DNA of 64,000 nucleotides, from contig NZ_KK211166.1 of assembly GCF_000620705.1 (NCBI RefSeq), positions 208,084 through 272,083 of the forward strand. The letters run 5' to 3'. Within the stretch, counting starts at the first letter, position 1; every line of letters begins with the position of its first letter. Position numbers and translations under genes: made by a program. This document shows, piece by piece, positions 30,857 through 39,379 of the stretch. The DNA is from Nocardioides sp. URHA0020 (GTDB taxonomy: Bacteria; Actinomycetota; Actinomycetes; Propionibacteriales; Nocardioidaceae). A model generated the notes under the pieces. It saw only the letters and a program-made list of their open reading frames with translations, was not told the origin of the DNA and ran no database searches.

Positions 30857-33007
30857 GTGTTCGCCTTCCTCGCTCATCTCGCGTCCCGTCGTCCGTGGTG
30901 GATCATCGCCAGCTGGGTCGTCGTCACGATCCTGCTGGTGCTGTTCGCGCCCAAGGTCGAGTCGACGACCGACCAGGCCGACTTCCTGCCGGACAAGTAC
31001 GAGTCGATCAAGGCCTACTCGCTCATCGACAGTGCCTTCCCGCAGCAGCAGGACGCCGGCGCGACCATCGTCTTCGACCGCACCGACGGCGACCCGCTGA
31101 GCGACGCCGACACGGCCGCGATCCAGAACGTCGTCAGTGGCCTGGACCTGCCGCCGGTCTTCACCAAGGCCGAGGACCCGCAGGTCTCGCCGACCAAGCA
31201 AGTGGCGATCGTCAACCTCGCGCTGGACCCGGACGCCACCGGTCAGGACCCCGACGAGTACAACCAGGTCGAGGACCTGCGCGACGGTCTGGCCGCGGCC
31301 ACCAAGGGCACCGACCTGCGCGCGCAGACGACCGGCAACCTGCCGCAGACCTACGACCAGGCGGAGTCGGGCAGCAACGCGGAGGCGATCGTCGGGCTCG
31401 CGACGGTGGTGCTCATCCTGGTGCTCCTCGGCATCATCTTCCGCAGCGTCATCATCGCCCTGATGCCGATCCTGGCGGTCGGCCTCATCCTCTCGCCGGT
31501 GTCGTCGGCGCTGATCAACATCGCCGCCAAGCTCTTCGACCTGCAGAAGGACGACTCGACGACCGTCATCCTGATCGTCGTCCTCTTCGGCATCGGCACC
31601 GACTACATCCTCTTCTTCCTCTTCCGCTACCGCGAGCGCATGCGGGCGGGCGACGAGCACAAGGTGGCGGTGGAGCAGGCCCTGAAGCGCGCCGGCGAGG
31701 CCATCGCCTCGGCAGGGGCCGCGGTCTTCGTCGCGTTCATGACGCTCGCCCTCTCCTCCCTCGGCATCTTCCGGTCCATCGGCCCGTCGCTGGCGATCGC
31801 CGTCGGCGTCACGCTGATCGCGGCCCTCACGCTCTTCCCCGCGCTGGTCTCCGTGCTCGGTCGGGCGCTCTTTTGGCCCTCGAAGAAGTGGAAGCAGCCC
31901 TCGACCGGGACCCGCTTCGGCAAGATCGGGGACTCCCTCGGCAGGCACCCGGTCCGGTACGCCGTGGCGTCGGGCGGCACCCTTGCCCTCCTCACGGTCT
32001 TCGCCTTCAGCTTCAACCCGACCTTCGACCTCGGCTCCTCCTCGTCGGCCGCCAACGTGGAGTCGGCCGAGGCCACGAAGACCCTGGAGGACGGCGGGTT
32101 CTCCGCCGGCGCGACCCAGCCGACGCCGATCGTCCTGCACTCCTCGGGGGAGCTCACCCAGGCCACGGTGGACCAGTTCGCGGCCGGCCTCGAGGACGTG
32201 GACGGCATCGGCCAGGTGCTCGGCGGCCAGGTGTCGCCCACCGATCCCTCGACCGCGATCGTCATGACGGTCCTCGACGTCGACCCGACCTCCGACGCCG
32301 CCCTGGCGTCCGTGCGCGACACCGTCCGGCCGAAGGCCCACGACCTGGCGCCCGAGGGCACCACGGCGTACGTCGGCGGCATCACCTCGGTGTTCGTCGA
32401 CTTCCAGTCGGCCATGAACCGCGACTACGCCGTCGTCTTCCCGGTCGCCGCGCTGATCATCATGCTGATCCTCGCGCTGCTGCTGCGCTCGCTGGTGGCC
32501 CCGCTCTACCTGATGCTCTCGGTGGGCCTCGGGTTCGGTGCCACCCTCGGGGCGTCGGTGATCGTCTTCCAGCACGTGGCTGGGCATCAAGGCCTGATCT
32601 TCCTGCTGCCGATCTACATCTACCTGTTCGTGGTCGCGCTCGGCACCGACTACAACATCTTGATGATCGCTCGGTTGAGGGAGGAGTCGCGCGAGGGCAA
32701 GCCACCGCGCGAGGCCGCGGCGCAGGCCGTCCGGCACGCCGGCCCGACGGTCGCTGCCGCCGGCCTGATCCTCGCCGGCACGTTCGCCTCGCTCATGCTC
32801 GCCGGCAACTCGCTGCTGGTGTCGATGGGCTTCGCGATCTCCTTCGGCATCGCGGTGTCGGCGTTCGTGATGGCGATGTTCTTCACGCCGTCGATCACCG
32901 CCCTGCTGGGCCACGCCGCCTGGTGGCCCGGGCACGGCGACGAGACGTCCACGAAGGAGCTCGCCGACGAGCCTCCGGCCGGGGAGGACACCCCGGTCGC
33001 GCCGTAG
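30857..33007 (+). CDS. MmpL-family RND transporter
   Basis: A 716-residue inner-membrane transporter of the MMPL family (RND superfamily). It has the usual two-fold layout: one helix at about 15-33, an extracytoplasmic loop to about 175, five helices to about 345, a second large loop (about 385-530) and five more helices to about 690. Conserved motifs include FGIGTDYILFFLFRYRERM and its counterpart ALGTDYNILMIARLREE, which carry the proton-relay residues. MmpL proteins export lipids, siderophores or drugs; the cargo here is unknown. It starts at GTG and has no MmpS-like partner nearby. Confidence 0.93.
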   Translation: MFAFLAHLASRRPWWIIASWVVVTILLVLFAPKVESTTDQADFLPDKYESIKAYSLIDSAFPQQQDAGATIVFDRTDGDPLSDADTAAIQNVVSGLDLPPVFTKAEDPQVSPTKQVAIVNLALDPDATGQDPDEYNQVEDLRDGLAAATKGTDLRAQTTGNLPQTYDQAESGSNAEAIVGLATVVLILVLLGIIFRSVIIALMPILAVGLILSPVSSALINIAAKLFDLQKDDSTTVILIVVLFGIGTDYILFFLFRYRERMRAGDEHKVAVEQALKRAGEAIASAGAAVFVAFMTLALSSLGIFRSIGPSLAIAVGVTLIAALTLFPALVSVLGRALFWPSKKWKQPSTGTRFGKIGDSLGRHPVRYAVASGGTLALLTVFAFSFNPTFDLGSSSSAANVESAEATKTLEDGGFSAGATQPTPIVLHSSGELTQATVDQFAAGLEDVDGIGQVLGGQVSPTDPSTAIVMTVLDVDPTSDAALASVRDTVRPKAHDLAPEGTTAYVGGITSVFVDFQSAMNRDYAVVFPVAALIIMLILALLLRSLVAPLYLMLSVGLGFGATLGASVIVFQHVAGHQGLIFLLPIYIYLFVVALGTDYNILMIARLREESREGKPPREAAAQAVRHAGPTVAAAGLILAGTFASLMLAGNSLLVSMGFAISFGIAVSAFVMAMFFTPSITALLGHAAWWPGHGDETSTKELADEPPAGEDTPVAP

Positions 33008-33014
33008 CCCCGGC

Positions 33015-33075
33015 ATAGTCCCTGACGCGTCGGGCCTGGACGCGCCCCGAAGGGGCCGCGAACGTCAGGGACTAT
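33015..33075. terminator. Long inverted repeat between mmpL and tsaD
   Basis: Arms ATAGTCCCTGACG (33015-33027) and its complement (33063-33075) extend outward with one mismatch (CCGG). They enclose a smaller hairpin (CCCC-GAAG-GGGC). It lies between two convergent stops and probably ends both transcripts. Confidence 0.7.
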
Positions 33076-33081
33076 CCCGGC

Positions 33082-34125
33082 TCAGACCAGGACGGTCGTG
33101 ATCGGCTGCGAGGAGTCGGCGGGCAGGTCGAGGGCGGACGGCGTACGGCCGCGGGCCACCATCTCGGCGCCGAGGGCGGCCACCATCGCGCCGTTGTCGG
33201 TGCACAGCCCCGGTCGTGGGACCCGCACCCGGATGCCGGCGGCGGTGGCGCGCTCGGTCGCCATCGCGCGCAGACGGGAGTTGGCCGCCACCCCGCCGCC
33301 GATCAGGATGTCCTCGATGCCCTCGCTGCGCGCGGCGTCGACCGCCTTGCGGGTGAGCACGTCGCAGACGGCCTCCTGGAAGCTGGCGGCGACGTCGGCG
33401 ACCGGCACCGGCTCCCCGGACCGCTCCCGCGCCTCGACCCAGCGCGCGACGGCGGTCTTGAGCCCCGAGAACGAGAAGTCGAAGCGGTGCCGCTCCAGGT
33501 CGCGCCGGGCGGTCAGGCCGCGGGGGAAGTCGACGTACACGCTGTCCCCCTCGCGGGCGACGCGGTCGATGTGCGGCCCACCGGGGAACGGCAGCCCCAG
33601 CAGGCGCGCGACCTTGTCGAAGGCCTCGCCGGCCGCGTCGTCGATGGTCGCCCCCATCGGGTCGACCCCGACGGTGACGTCCTCGACGCGCAGCAGGCTG
33701 GAGTGACCGCCGCTGACCAGCATCGCCAGGCAGGGCTCCGGCAGCGGGCCGTGCTCGAGCTGGTCGACGGCCACGTGGGCGGCGAGGTGGTTGACGCCGT
33801 AGATCGGCTTGCCCAGCCCGACCGCCAGCGCCTTGGCCGCGGCGACGCCGACCATCAGCGCCCCGGCGAGACCGGGCCCGCTGGTGACCGCGATCGCGTC
33901 GACGTCGGTGAGCCGGATGCCGGCCGTCTCGCAGGCGCGCTCGATGGTCGGCACCATGGCCTCGAGGTGCGCCCGGCTGGCGACCTCGGGCACCACGCCG
34001 CCGAAGCGCGCGTGCTCCTCGACGCTGCTGGCCACCGCGTCGGCGAGCAGCGTGTGGCCGCGCACGATGCCGACCCCGGTCTCGTCGCAGGACGTCTCGA
34101 TGCCGAGGATCAGGGGCTCGCTCAC
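33082..34125 (-). CDS. tsaD: tRNA N6-adenosine threonylcarbamoyltransferase TsaD
   Basis: A 347-residue Kae1/TsaD ATPase-fold enzyme that transfers threonylcarbamoyl to A37 of ANN-decoding tRNAs, working with TsaB and TsaE. Metal ligands are His113 and His117 ([11 protein letters not shown]) and the late Asp in [10 protein letters not shown]. The N-terminal [12 protein letters not shown] motif and [11 protein letters not shown] are intact. It lies 15 bases after the AraC-type regulator gene on the same strand. In most actinobacteria it directly follows rimI; here three genes separate them. Confidence 0.98.
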   Translation of the reverse strand: MSEPLILGIETSCDETGVGIVRGHTLLADAVASSVEEHARFGGVVPEVASRAHLEAMVPTIERACETAGIRLTDVDAIAVTSGPGLAGALMVGVAAAKALAVGLGKPIYGVNHLAAHVAVDQLEHGPLPEPCLAMLVSGGHSSLLRVEDVTVGVDPMGATIDDAAGEAFDKVARLLGLPFPGGPHIDRVAREGDSVYVDFPRGLTARRDLERHRFDFSFSGLKTAVARWVEARERSGEPVPVADVAASFQEAVCDVLTRKAVDAARSEGIEDILIGGGVAANSRLRAMATERATAAGIRVRVPRPGLCTDNGAMVAALGAEMVARGRTPSALDLPADSSQPITTVLV

Positions 34126-34140
34126 GGGTTCCTCACGGGA

Positions 34141-34938
34141 TCATTGTGCCGACCGCGCGTACGCCGTGGGGGTGACCCCCAGCAGCCGGCGGAAGTGTCG
34201 GGTCAGGTGGGCCTGGTCGTGGAAGCCGACGGCGACCGCGACGTCGGCGGCGCGCTCCCCCGACAGCAGCAGCCGGCGGGCCCGGTCGAGCCGGCGGCCG
34301 GTCAGGTAGCGGTGCGGCGGGATCGCGAACTCGGCGCCGAACGCCCGCACCAGGTGGGTGGGGTGCGCGCCCAGCGCGCGGGCCGCGACCGGCAGCGAGA
34401 GACCCTCGACCACGGCTGCGTCCAGCAGCTCACGCAGTCGGTGGGCCAGCGGCGGGTCCCGGCGTACGACGGCCGGGGTGCTCGCGCCGTCGAGCCGCTG
34501 CCGCAGTCCGTCGACCACGAGCTCGAGGCGCACCTCCGCCTCCAGCTCCTCGCCGACCCGCTGGAGGGCACCGTGCAGCCGGTGGACGGCGCCGCGCAGG
34601 GCAGGGTCGGCCCACCCCGGTCGGTCGACCGCGGCCCCGATCCGCGCGACGTCCAGCACGCCCTCGTCGAGGTAGACCACGCGCTTGCGGAAGCCGGTCG
34701 CCTCGACCGACCGGCCGTCGTGCGCGACGTGCGGCGGCAGCAGCGTCACCCGGTCGCCGAGCGCGCCGTGCTGGTGGCGGTCGAGGTCGTAGCGGACCGT
34801 GCCGGTGTCGACGAGCAGCAGCGTCCAGGTGCCGTGCGTGTGGGAGGGGTAGGCGTGCTCCGGGAAGTGCGCGTGCAGCACCTCCGACACCCCGGCGACG
34901 GGCGGGTGCCAGGCCCGGATGGTCGGCCGCGCAGGCAT
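34141..34938 (-). CDS. AraC-family transcriptional regulator
   Basis: A 265-residue regulator with an N-terminal cupin-like domain (HTHGTWTLLLVDTGTVRYDLDRH; VTLLPPHVAHDGR). The C-terminal domain has two helix-turn-helix motifs (LSLPVAARALGAHPTHLVRAFG and ERAADVAVAVGFHDQAHLTRHFRRLLGVTPTAY). It is divergent from the DUF2000 gene 50 bases away, which it probably regulates, since AraC-DUF2000 pairs are common. The start at MPARPTIRAWH was preferred to an ATG five codons upstream; neither has a clear ribosome binding site. Read-through into tsaD is possible because only 15 bases separate them. Confidence 0.9.
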   Translation of the reverse strand: MPARPTIRAWHPPVAGVSEVLHAHFPEHAYPSHTHGTWTLLLVDTGTVRYDLDRHQHGALGDRVTLLPPHVAHDGRSVEATGFRKRVVYLDEGVLDVARIGAAVDRPGWADPALRGAVHRLHGALQRVGEELEAEVRLELVVDGLRQRLDGASTPAVVRRDPPLAHRLRELLDAAVVEGLSLPVAARALGAHPTHLVRAFGAEFAIPPHRYLTGRRLDRARRLLLSGERAADVAVAVGFHDQAHLTRHFRRLLGVTPTAYARSAQ

Positions 34939-34988
34939 GTCAGAAACGTACAAGACGGCGGCGTACGCCGAGCGTCACGGTGGACCCC

Positions 34989-35423
34989 ATGGCCGACGAG
35001 ACCAAGCGGGACACCAAGCCCGACACCAAGATCGCGATCCTCCTCCGCGACGACCTCGAGACGTGGCAGCGGCTGAACGCGACCGCGTTCCTGGTCAGCG
35101 GCATCACGCACGCGTGGCCGCAGCTGGTCGGCGAGCCGTACGGCGACGCCGACGGCACGGCGTACCTCGCGATGCTGGGCCTGCCGGTGATGGTCTTCCA
35201 GGGCGACGCGGCCATGCTGCGCACGGCCCACGAGCGGGCGGTACGACGCGGCGAGACCGTCGGCGTCTTCACGACCGACCTCTTCCGCACCGGCAACGAC
35301 GAGGACAACCGCGCCGCGGTGGCCGCCGTACGTGGCGACGAGCTCGACCTGGTCGGGCTCGCCGTGCACGCCCCCCGCAACGCCGTCGACAAGATCCTCA
35401 AGGGCGCGACGCTCCATCCGTGA
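34989..35423 (+). CDS. DUF2000 family protein
   Basis: A 144-residue protein with the DUF2000 pattern: KIAILLRDDLETWQRLNATAFLVSGI, then YLAMLGLPVMVFQGDAAMLRTAHERAVRRG, then LDLVGLAVHAPRNAVDKILKG. The fold resembles peptidyl-tRNA hydrolase 2 but the function is unknown. The ATG was chosen over a GTG three codons upstream because of a GGTGGA ribosome binding site. It is divergent from the AraC-type regulator and followed after 53 bases by the acid phosphatase gene, with which it may share a transcript. Confidence 0.88.
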   Translation: MADETKRDTKPDTKIAILLRDDLETWQRLNATAFLVSGITHAWPQLVGEPYGDADGTAYLAMLGLPVMVFQGDAAMLRTAHERAVRRGETVGVFTTDLFRTGNDEDNRAAVAAVRGDELDLVGLAVHAPRNAVDKILKGATLHP

Positions 35424-35476
35424 CGGTCGGGGGTATCTTCGGGTGGTCCAGACCACCTGACCGCCCAGGAGTGTCC

Positions 35477-37081
35477 ATGCCCGTCTCGGGACGCATCGCC
35501 GCCTGCTCCCTCGTCGCCACGACCGCCGTGGCCCTCGTCGTCGCCGGGACCGTGCCGGCCGCCGAGGCCGGGCGCGCCCATCATTGGGAGCGACTGGCCC
35601 CCCACACGCACTTCACCATGGCCGCCGACGGCTCCACCGGCGCCCGGGCCAGCGGGGAGGACATCCCCAACATCGACTCGGTGAAGTCCACGATCCGCGT
35701 CTACTACAACGCCACCAACGGCATCGCCGACAAGACGAGCTCGCCGTACATCTCCGAGCTGGCCGGCATCACGTCCCGCGCTCTCTCCCACCTTCCGGCC
35801 GTCGACCCGTCGGCGCACCGGGCCGTGGTCCTCGACGCCGACGACACGACGCTGTGGACCTACGACATGGAGGACGCGGCGATGCACTTCAGCTTCGACC
35901 CCGCGCTCCAGAACGAGTGGGTGCAGGGCGAGCGCTTCCCCGCCACCCCCTCGATGGTCGACTTCGTGAGCGCTGTGCGGGCCAAGGGGTACGCCGTCTT
36001 CGGACTCACCGGCCGCGGCGCCGCCCAGGAGGACGCGACGCTCCGCAACCTGAGCCGGGTCGGCTACACCGGCTTCGACAACGCCAACTTCTTCACCAAG
36101 TGGGCCACGCCGGCCGACCAGCCGGCGTACGTCACCTGCGTCGCGACCTGCACGACGGTCGAGTACAAGGCGGGCACCCGCAAGCACATCGAGCAGGACC
36201 TGGGCTACGACATCGCGCTCAACGTCGGCGACCAGTGGTCCGACCTCCAGGGCGGGTACGCCGACAGGACCCTCAAGCTGCCCAACCCGACGTACTACCT
36301 GCCGAGCGCCGACCTCGCCGGCGCACCCCGCAGCGACCGTCGCCTGACGCCCCGCACGCACTTCACGATGAGGCCCGACGGCTCGAGCGGTCGCACGCAG
36401 GGCGGCGAGGGCATCCCCAACATCGACTCGGTGAAGTCCACGATCCGCACGTACTACCGGGCCACCAACGGGATCGCCGACAAGACGAGCTCGCCGTACA
36501 TCTCCGAGCTCAGCACGCTCACCCAGCGGTGGGCGGGCAAGGTCCAGCAGTCGTGCCGCACCGCCACCAGGCACCACCGCAAGGCGGCGATCGTCCTCGA
36601 CGCCGACGACACCACGCTGTGGACCTACGACATGGAGGACGCGGCCATGAAGTTCAACTTCCACCCGGCCCTGCAGGACGTGTGGGTCCAGGAGCAGCGC
36701 TTCCCGGCGACGCCGACGATGTCGCGCGTCGTGAGGGCGGCACAGCGGGGCGGCTGCAGGATCGTCGGCCTCACGGGGCGCAACGACAACCAGAAGGCCG
36801 CGACGATCGCGAACCTCAACAGGCTGTACGACGGCGCCTTCACCCCGGGCCTCTACTTCACCAAGTGGACCGGCGTCGGCGCGAGCCAGCAGCCGGCGTA
36901 CATCACCTGCGCGGCCGCGAAGTGCACGACGATCGAGTACAAGTCGCAGACCCGCAGGCACGTCGAGCGCGACCTGGGACTGAAGGTCGTGGCGAACTTC
37001 GGCGACCAGTTCAGCGACCTGATCGGCGGCCACGCGCAGCGGTCCTACAAGCTGCCGAACCCGACGTACTACCTGCCCTGA
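35477..37081 (+). CDS. Secreted HAD acid phosphatase with two tandem catalytic domains
   Basis: A 534-residue exported protein: signal peptide about 1-31 (AxA-type site near AAEAG), then two copies of a roughly 235-residue HAD acid phosphatase domain (about 42-277 and 292-534). Each copy begins THFTM, carries IPNIDSVKSTIR, the DxDxT motif (LDADDTTLWTYDMEDAA), GLTGR, and ends KLPNPTYYLP. Both keep the nucleophile and acid/base aspartates, so both may be active. It would remove phosphate from organic phosphates outside the cell. The ATG start has an AGGAG site 5 bases upstream. The DNA copies share runs of 37-38 identical bases at a 750-base offset, suggesting recent duplication or gene conversion. 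The end overlaps the rimI stop by 13 bases. Confidence 0.87.
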   Translation: MPVSGRIAACSLVATTAVALVVAGTVPAAEAGRAHHWERLAPHTHFTMAADGSTGARASGEDIPNIDSVKSTIRVYYNATNGIADKTSSPYISELAGITSRALSHLPAVDPSAHRAVVLDADDTTLWTYDMEDAAMHFSFDPALQNEWVQGERFPATPSMVDFVSAVRAKGYAVFGLTGRGAAQEDATLRNLSRVGYTGFDNANFFTKWATPADQPAYVTCVATCTTVEYKAGTRKHIEQDLGYDIALNVGDQWSDLQGGYADRTLKLPNPTYYLPSADLAGAPRSDRRLTPRTHFTMRPDGSSGRTQGGEGIPNIDSVKSTIRTYYRATNGIADKTSSPYISELSTLTQRWAGKVQQSCRTATRHHRKAAIVLDADDTTLWTYDMEDAAMKFNFHPALQDVWVQEQRFPATPTMSRVVRAAQRGGCRIVGLTGRNDNQKAATIANLNRLYDGAFTPGLYFTKWTGVGASQQPAYITCAAAKCTTIEYKSQTRRHVERDLGLKVVANFGDQFSDLIGGHAQRSYKLPNPTYYLP

Positions 37082-37536
37082 CCGCCGCAGCCGTGGCCCA
37101 GGCCGCGGCGCATGACCACGGCCGTGGCGCCGTCGCGGTAGTAGCGGCGGCGCCGGTCGACCTCGACGAACTCGCGGGCGGCGTAGAACGCGATCGCGCC
37201 CGCGTTGTCCTCGCGGACCTCGAGCAGCAGCCGGTCGGCGCCGCCCGCCCGGGCCACGGCGACCACGGCGTCGAGGAGCTCCGAGGCCAGGCCGGTACGC
37301 CGGTGCGCCGGATCGACCGCGATCCGCTGGAGCTCGGCGATGTCGGCGACCACGCTGGCGGTCGCGTGACCGACGACGGCGCCGTCCGCCTCGGCCACCA
37401 GGTAGCTGATGGTCGGCAGGTTGCCGAGCACGCCCTCACGCACCAGGCCCTCCGACCAGGCGTCGGCCCCGAGGTTGTCGACCTCGAGGTCGGCGATGGC
37501 GGGCACGTCGTCGGGGGTCGCGGCCCGGACCCTCAC
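37069..37536 (-). CDS. rimI: Ribosomal protein alanine N-acetyltransferase RimI-like
   Basis: A 155-residue GNAT acetyltransferase. Conserved points are DAWSEGLVREGVL near the N-terminus, the acetyl-CoA loop IAVDPAHRRTGLASELL and LEVREDNAGAIAFYAAREF. The GTG start overlaps the tsaB stop (GTGA), and this tsaB-rimI coupling supports the name. RimI acetylates the N-terminus of ribosomal protein S18 in E. coli; in actinobacteria broader N-terminal acetylation is reported. It converges on and slightly overlaps the acid phosphatase gene. Confidence 0.92.
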   Translation of the reverse strand: MRVRAATPDDVPAIADLEVDNLGADAWSEGLVREGVLGNLPTISYLVAEADGAVVGHATASVVADIAELQRIAVDPAHRRTGLASELLDAVVAVARAGGADRLLLEVREDNAGAIAFYAAREFVEVDRRRRYYRDGATAVVMRRGLGHGCGGQGR

Positions 37537-38195
37537 GAGACGGTCTTGGGCGCGTGTGCCGCGACCGCGTCCGGGCGGCGGAGGTAGAGCGGCTCGGGGT
37601 CGCTCAGCTCGGCCCGCTCCTCCGCGACGCACCGGGCGAGCCACCCGGCGTTCGGCGCCTCCGGGCCGACCCGGTGCGGGAACGCCTCCGGGTAGAGCAG
37701 CGCGCCCTGTCCGACCACGGGCCCGTCGGTCGCGAGCGCCGCCGGCTTGTCGACCAGCGGGCCGTCGAGGCGGGCGCCGGCGCCGTCGTACCGCGCGAGG
37801 TAGACCTCCTTGCGGCGCGCGTCGGTCGCGACGACGAAGTCGCCGGTCACGGCACCCGTCTCGACGGCCTCCACCGCGAGCGCGTCGAGGGAGCAGACGC
37901 CGTACACCGGGACGTCGAGCACGAAGCCGAGGGTGCGCGCGGTGACCAGGCCGACCCGCAGGCCGGTGAAGGGGCCGGGGCCGATGCCGACGGCGATCGC
38001 GGTGAGGTCCTGGCGGACGATGCCGGCCGTGGACATCGCGAGGTCGATGAGCGGGGCCAGCTGCTCGGCGTGCTTCATCGGGCGTGCGGCGAGGTGCTCG
38101 GTGACGACCCCGCGGATCACCCCGTCCTCATCCGGGTCCGCGTCGTACAGGGCCACGGAGACCAGCGGGGACGCGGTGTCGAAGGCGAGCAGCAC
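37533..38195 (-). CDS. tsaB: tRNA threonylcarbamoyladenosine synthesis protein TsaB
   Basis: A 220-residue member of the Kae1/TsaB ASKHA family. It has LLAFDTASPLVSVALYD at the N-terminus, AVGIGPGPFTGLRVGLVTARTL and YGVCSLDALAVEAV. It lacks the metal-binding histidines of TsaD, as expected for the partner subunit. It is coupled to rimI downstream. The usual upstream tsaE and alr genes are absent; instead a 427-base non-coding stretch precedes it. Confidence 0.95.
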   Translation of the reverse strand: MLLAFDTASPLVSVALYDADPDEDGVIRGVVTEHLAARPMKHAEQLAPLIDLAMSTAGIVRQDLTAIAVGIGPGPFTGLRVGLVTARTLGFVLDVPVYGVCSLDALAVEAVETGAVTGDFVVATDARRKEVYLARYDGAGARLDGPLVDKPAALATDGPVVGQGALLYPEAFPHRVGPEAPNAGWLARCVAEERAELSDPEPLYLRRPDAVAAHAPKTVS

Positions 38196-38622
38196 GCCCC
38201 GAATCTAACGTGTTGCCGAACCCTTGCCCTCTTGTGGATCTCTTGTGGCCGCGTTGTGAGAGTCCGGGTCCTAGTCTTCTGGATGTAAGACCGGCCGTCG
38301 CGGGACATGGGGATCCGCGAGCTCTGGGGGGAGCGCTCGGCCGGTTCCGGAAGACCCGTACCGCGCGCTCGGCCTCGGCCCTGAAGGCGGACGGGTCTTC
38401 TGTCATCTCGGGGTGTTCTAGACCAGCCCTCAGGTCCGGTCGCGGCCGACCGATGGTGTGGTCATCGGTCGCAGGGGCGACTCCCTCGCCCCGGACGCTC
38501 GGGGGCGTGCGACCACCCCGCAGCAGCCCGTTGCCACGCGCTCGGAGCCACCTCCCCCGAGGTCGGTCCGCGAAGGTGGCAGCGGGCTGCTGTGATCTCA
38601 CCCGCCACCGGTCAGCGGTGCG
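38196..38622. other. Non-coding stretch with several stable hairpins
   Basis: No credible ORF is seen in these 427 bases. Three structures stand out: a 5-bp hairpin GTCTT/AAGAC near 38274-38290; a 10-bp stem GAAGACCCGT (38350-38359) with its complement at 38391-38400; and a 17-bp stem with one G-U pair (38521-38537 with 38576-38592). The last may terminate the LuxR-type gene on the minus strand. The others could belong to the 5' leader of tsaB or to a small RNA. No known RNA family was recognised. Confidence 0.45.
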
Positions 38623-39279
38623 TCACCGCTTGTCGGTGGCGGAGCCACCCGTGGGGAAGCCGTGCTCGACACCCCAGGCCACGGCCTGGGCGCGCGTGGT
38701 GGCCCCGATCTTGCGGTAGACCGACCGGATCACGGTCTTGACCGTGTTGATGCTGAGGAACAGGTCGTCGGCGACCTCGCCGTTCGAGAGCCCCCGGACG
38801 ATCAGGCTCAGGACCTCCCGCTCACGCAGCGACAGGTTCACGCCTCGGCCGAGCTGTCGGCGCCGGTCCGCCTGGTTGTCGAGGTCGGCCTGAGAGCCGT
38901 CCGCGAGGTGCCCGGCAGCGAACGCCTCCACCGCCTCCACCAGCTCCGCGTCGTCGATGCCGAGGGACACCGAGGCGACCGCGCCCATCTCGAGCGCCCT
39001 CGCGGCCAGCCCGGGCTGGAGCTCACGAGAGATCGCGAGCACCCGGCCCGGGTGCGCCTTGACCGCCTTCTCCAGGTCGCGGTCACCGCCGCGGTGCAGA
39101 CCCAGCACGTCGTACAGCACCACGTGCGCCTCGCCGAGGTCCGAGTTCGGACCGATCTCGACCAGGGTCACCCGGTCGGCGTACGGGCCGAGAAGGCTGC
39201 GCACGCCTGCGCGCACGATGGACTGGTCGGAGATCAGGCCCACGCGCACGGTGCAAGAAGGGCTGGCCGGAGAGGGCAT
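38623..39279 (-). CDS. LuxR-family response regulator-like transcription factor
   Basis: A 218-residue protein with a receiver-like N-terminal domain (VRVGLISDQSIVRAGVRSLL; possible phospho-acceptor in VVLYDVLGL) and a C-terminal LuxR/GerE helix-turn-helix (LSLREREVLSLIVRGLSNGEVADDLFLSINTVKTVIRSVYRKIG). The ATG at 39279 was chosen for its spacing to GACGAGG; an ATG and a GTG lie two and three codons upstream. The receiver is degenerate after the phospho-acceptor, so activation may not need phosphorylation. No histidine kinase is nearby, so it is an orphan. Target genes are unknown. Confidence 0.85.
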   Translation of the reverse strand: MPSPASPSCTVRVGLISDQSIVRAGVRSLLGPYADRVTLVEIGPNSDLGEAHVVLYDVLGLHRGGDRDLEKAVKAHPGRVLAISRELQPGLAARALEMGAVASVSLGIDDAELVEAVEAFAAGHLADGSQADLDNQADRRRQLGRGVNLSLREREVLSLIVRGLSNGEVADDLFLSINTVKTVIRSVYRKIGATTRAQAVAWGVEHGFPTGGSATDKR

Positions 39280-39356
39280 CGACATCACCTCGTCGGGTCG
39301 ATCAGGGCATACACAGGTGGGATGCCCGGGCTCTGCTGGACCGAAACCTGGCCTCG

Positions 39357-39374
39357 CTCACCCGTAGGGGTGAG
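39357..39374 (-). terminator. Hairpin after the LigD-type polymerase gene
   Basis: CTCACCC-GTAG-GGGTGAG is a 7-bp stem with a 4-base loop just past the stop codon at 39380 on the minus strand. It lies about 78 bases upstream of the LuxR-type gene. Confidence 0.55.
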
Positions 39375-39379
39375 TGGGG

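Noticed and set aside
38231..38260. TTGTGG/TTGTGA repeats as DnaA boxes or a replication origin
   Set aside because: Matches to TTGTCCACA are poor, and no dnaA, dnaN or AT-rich unwinding region is near.
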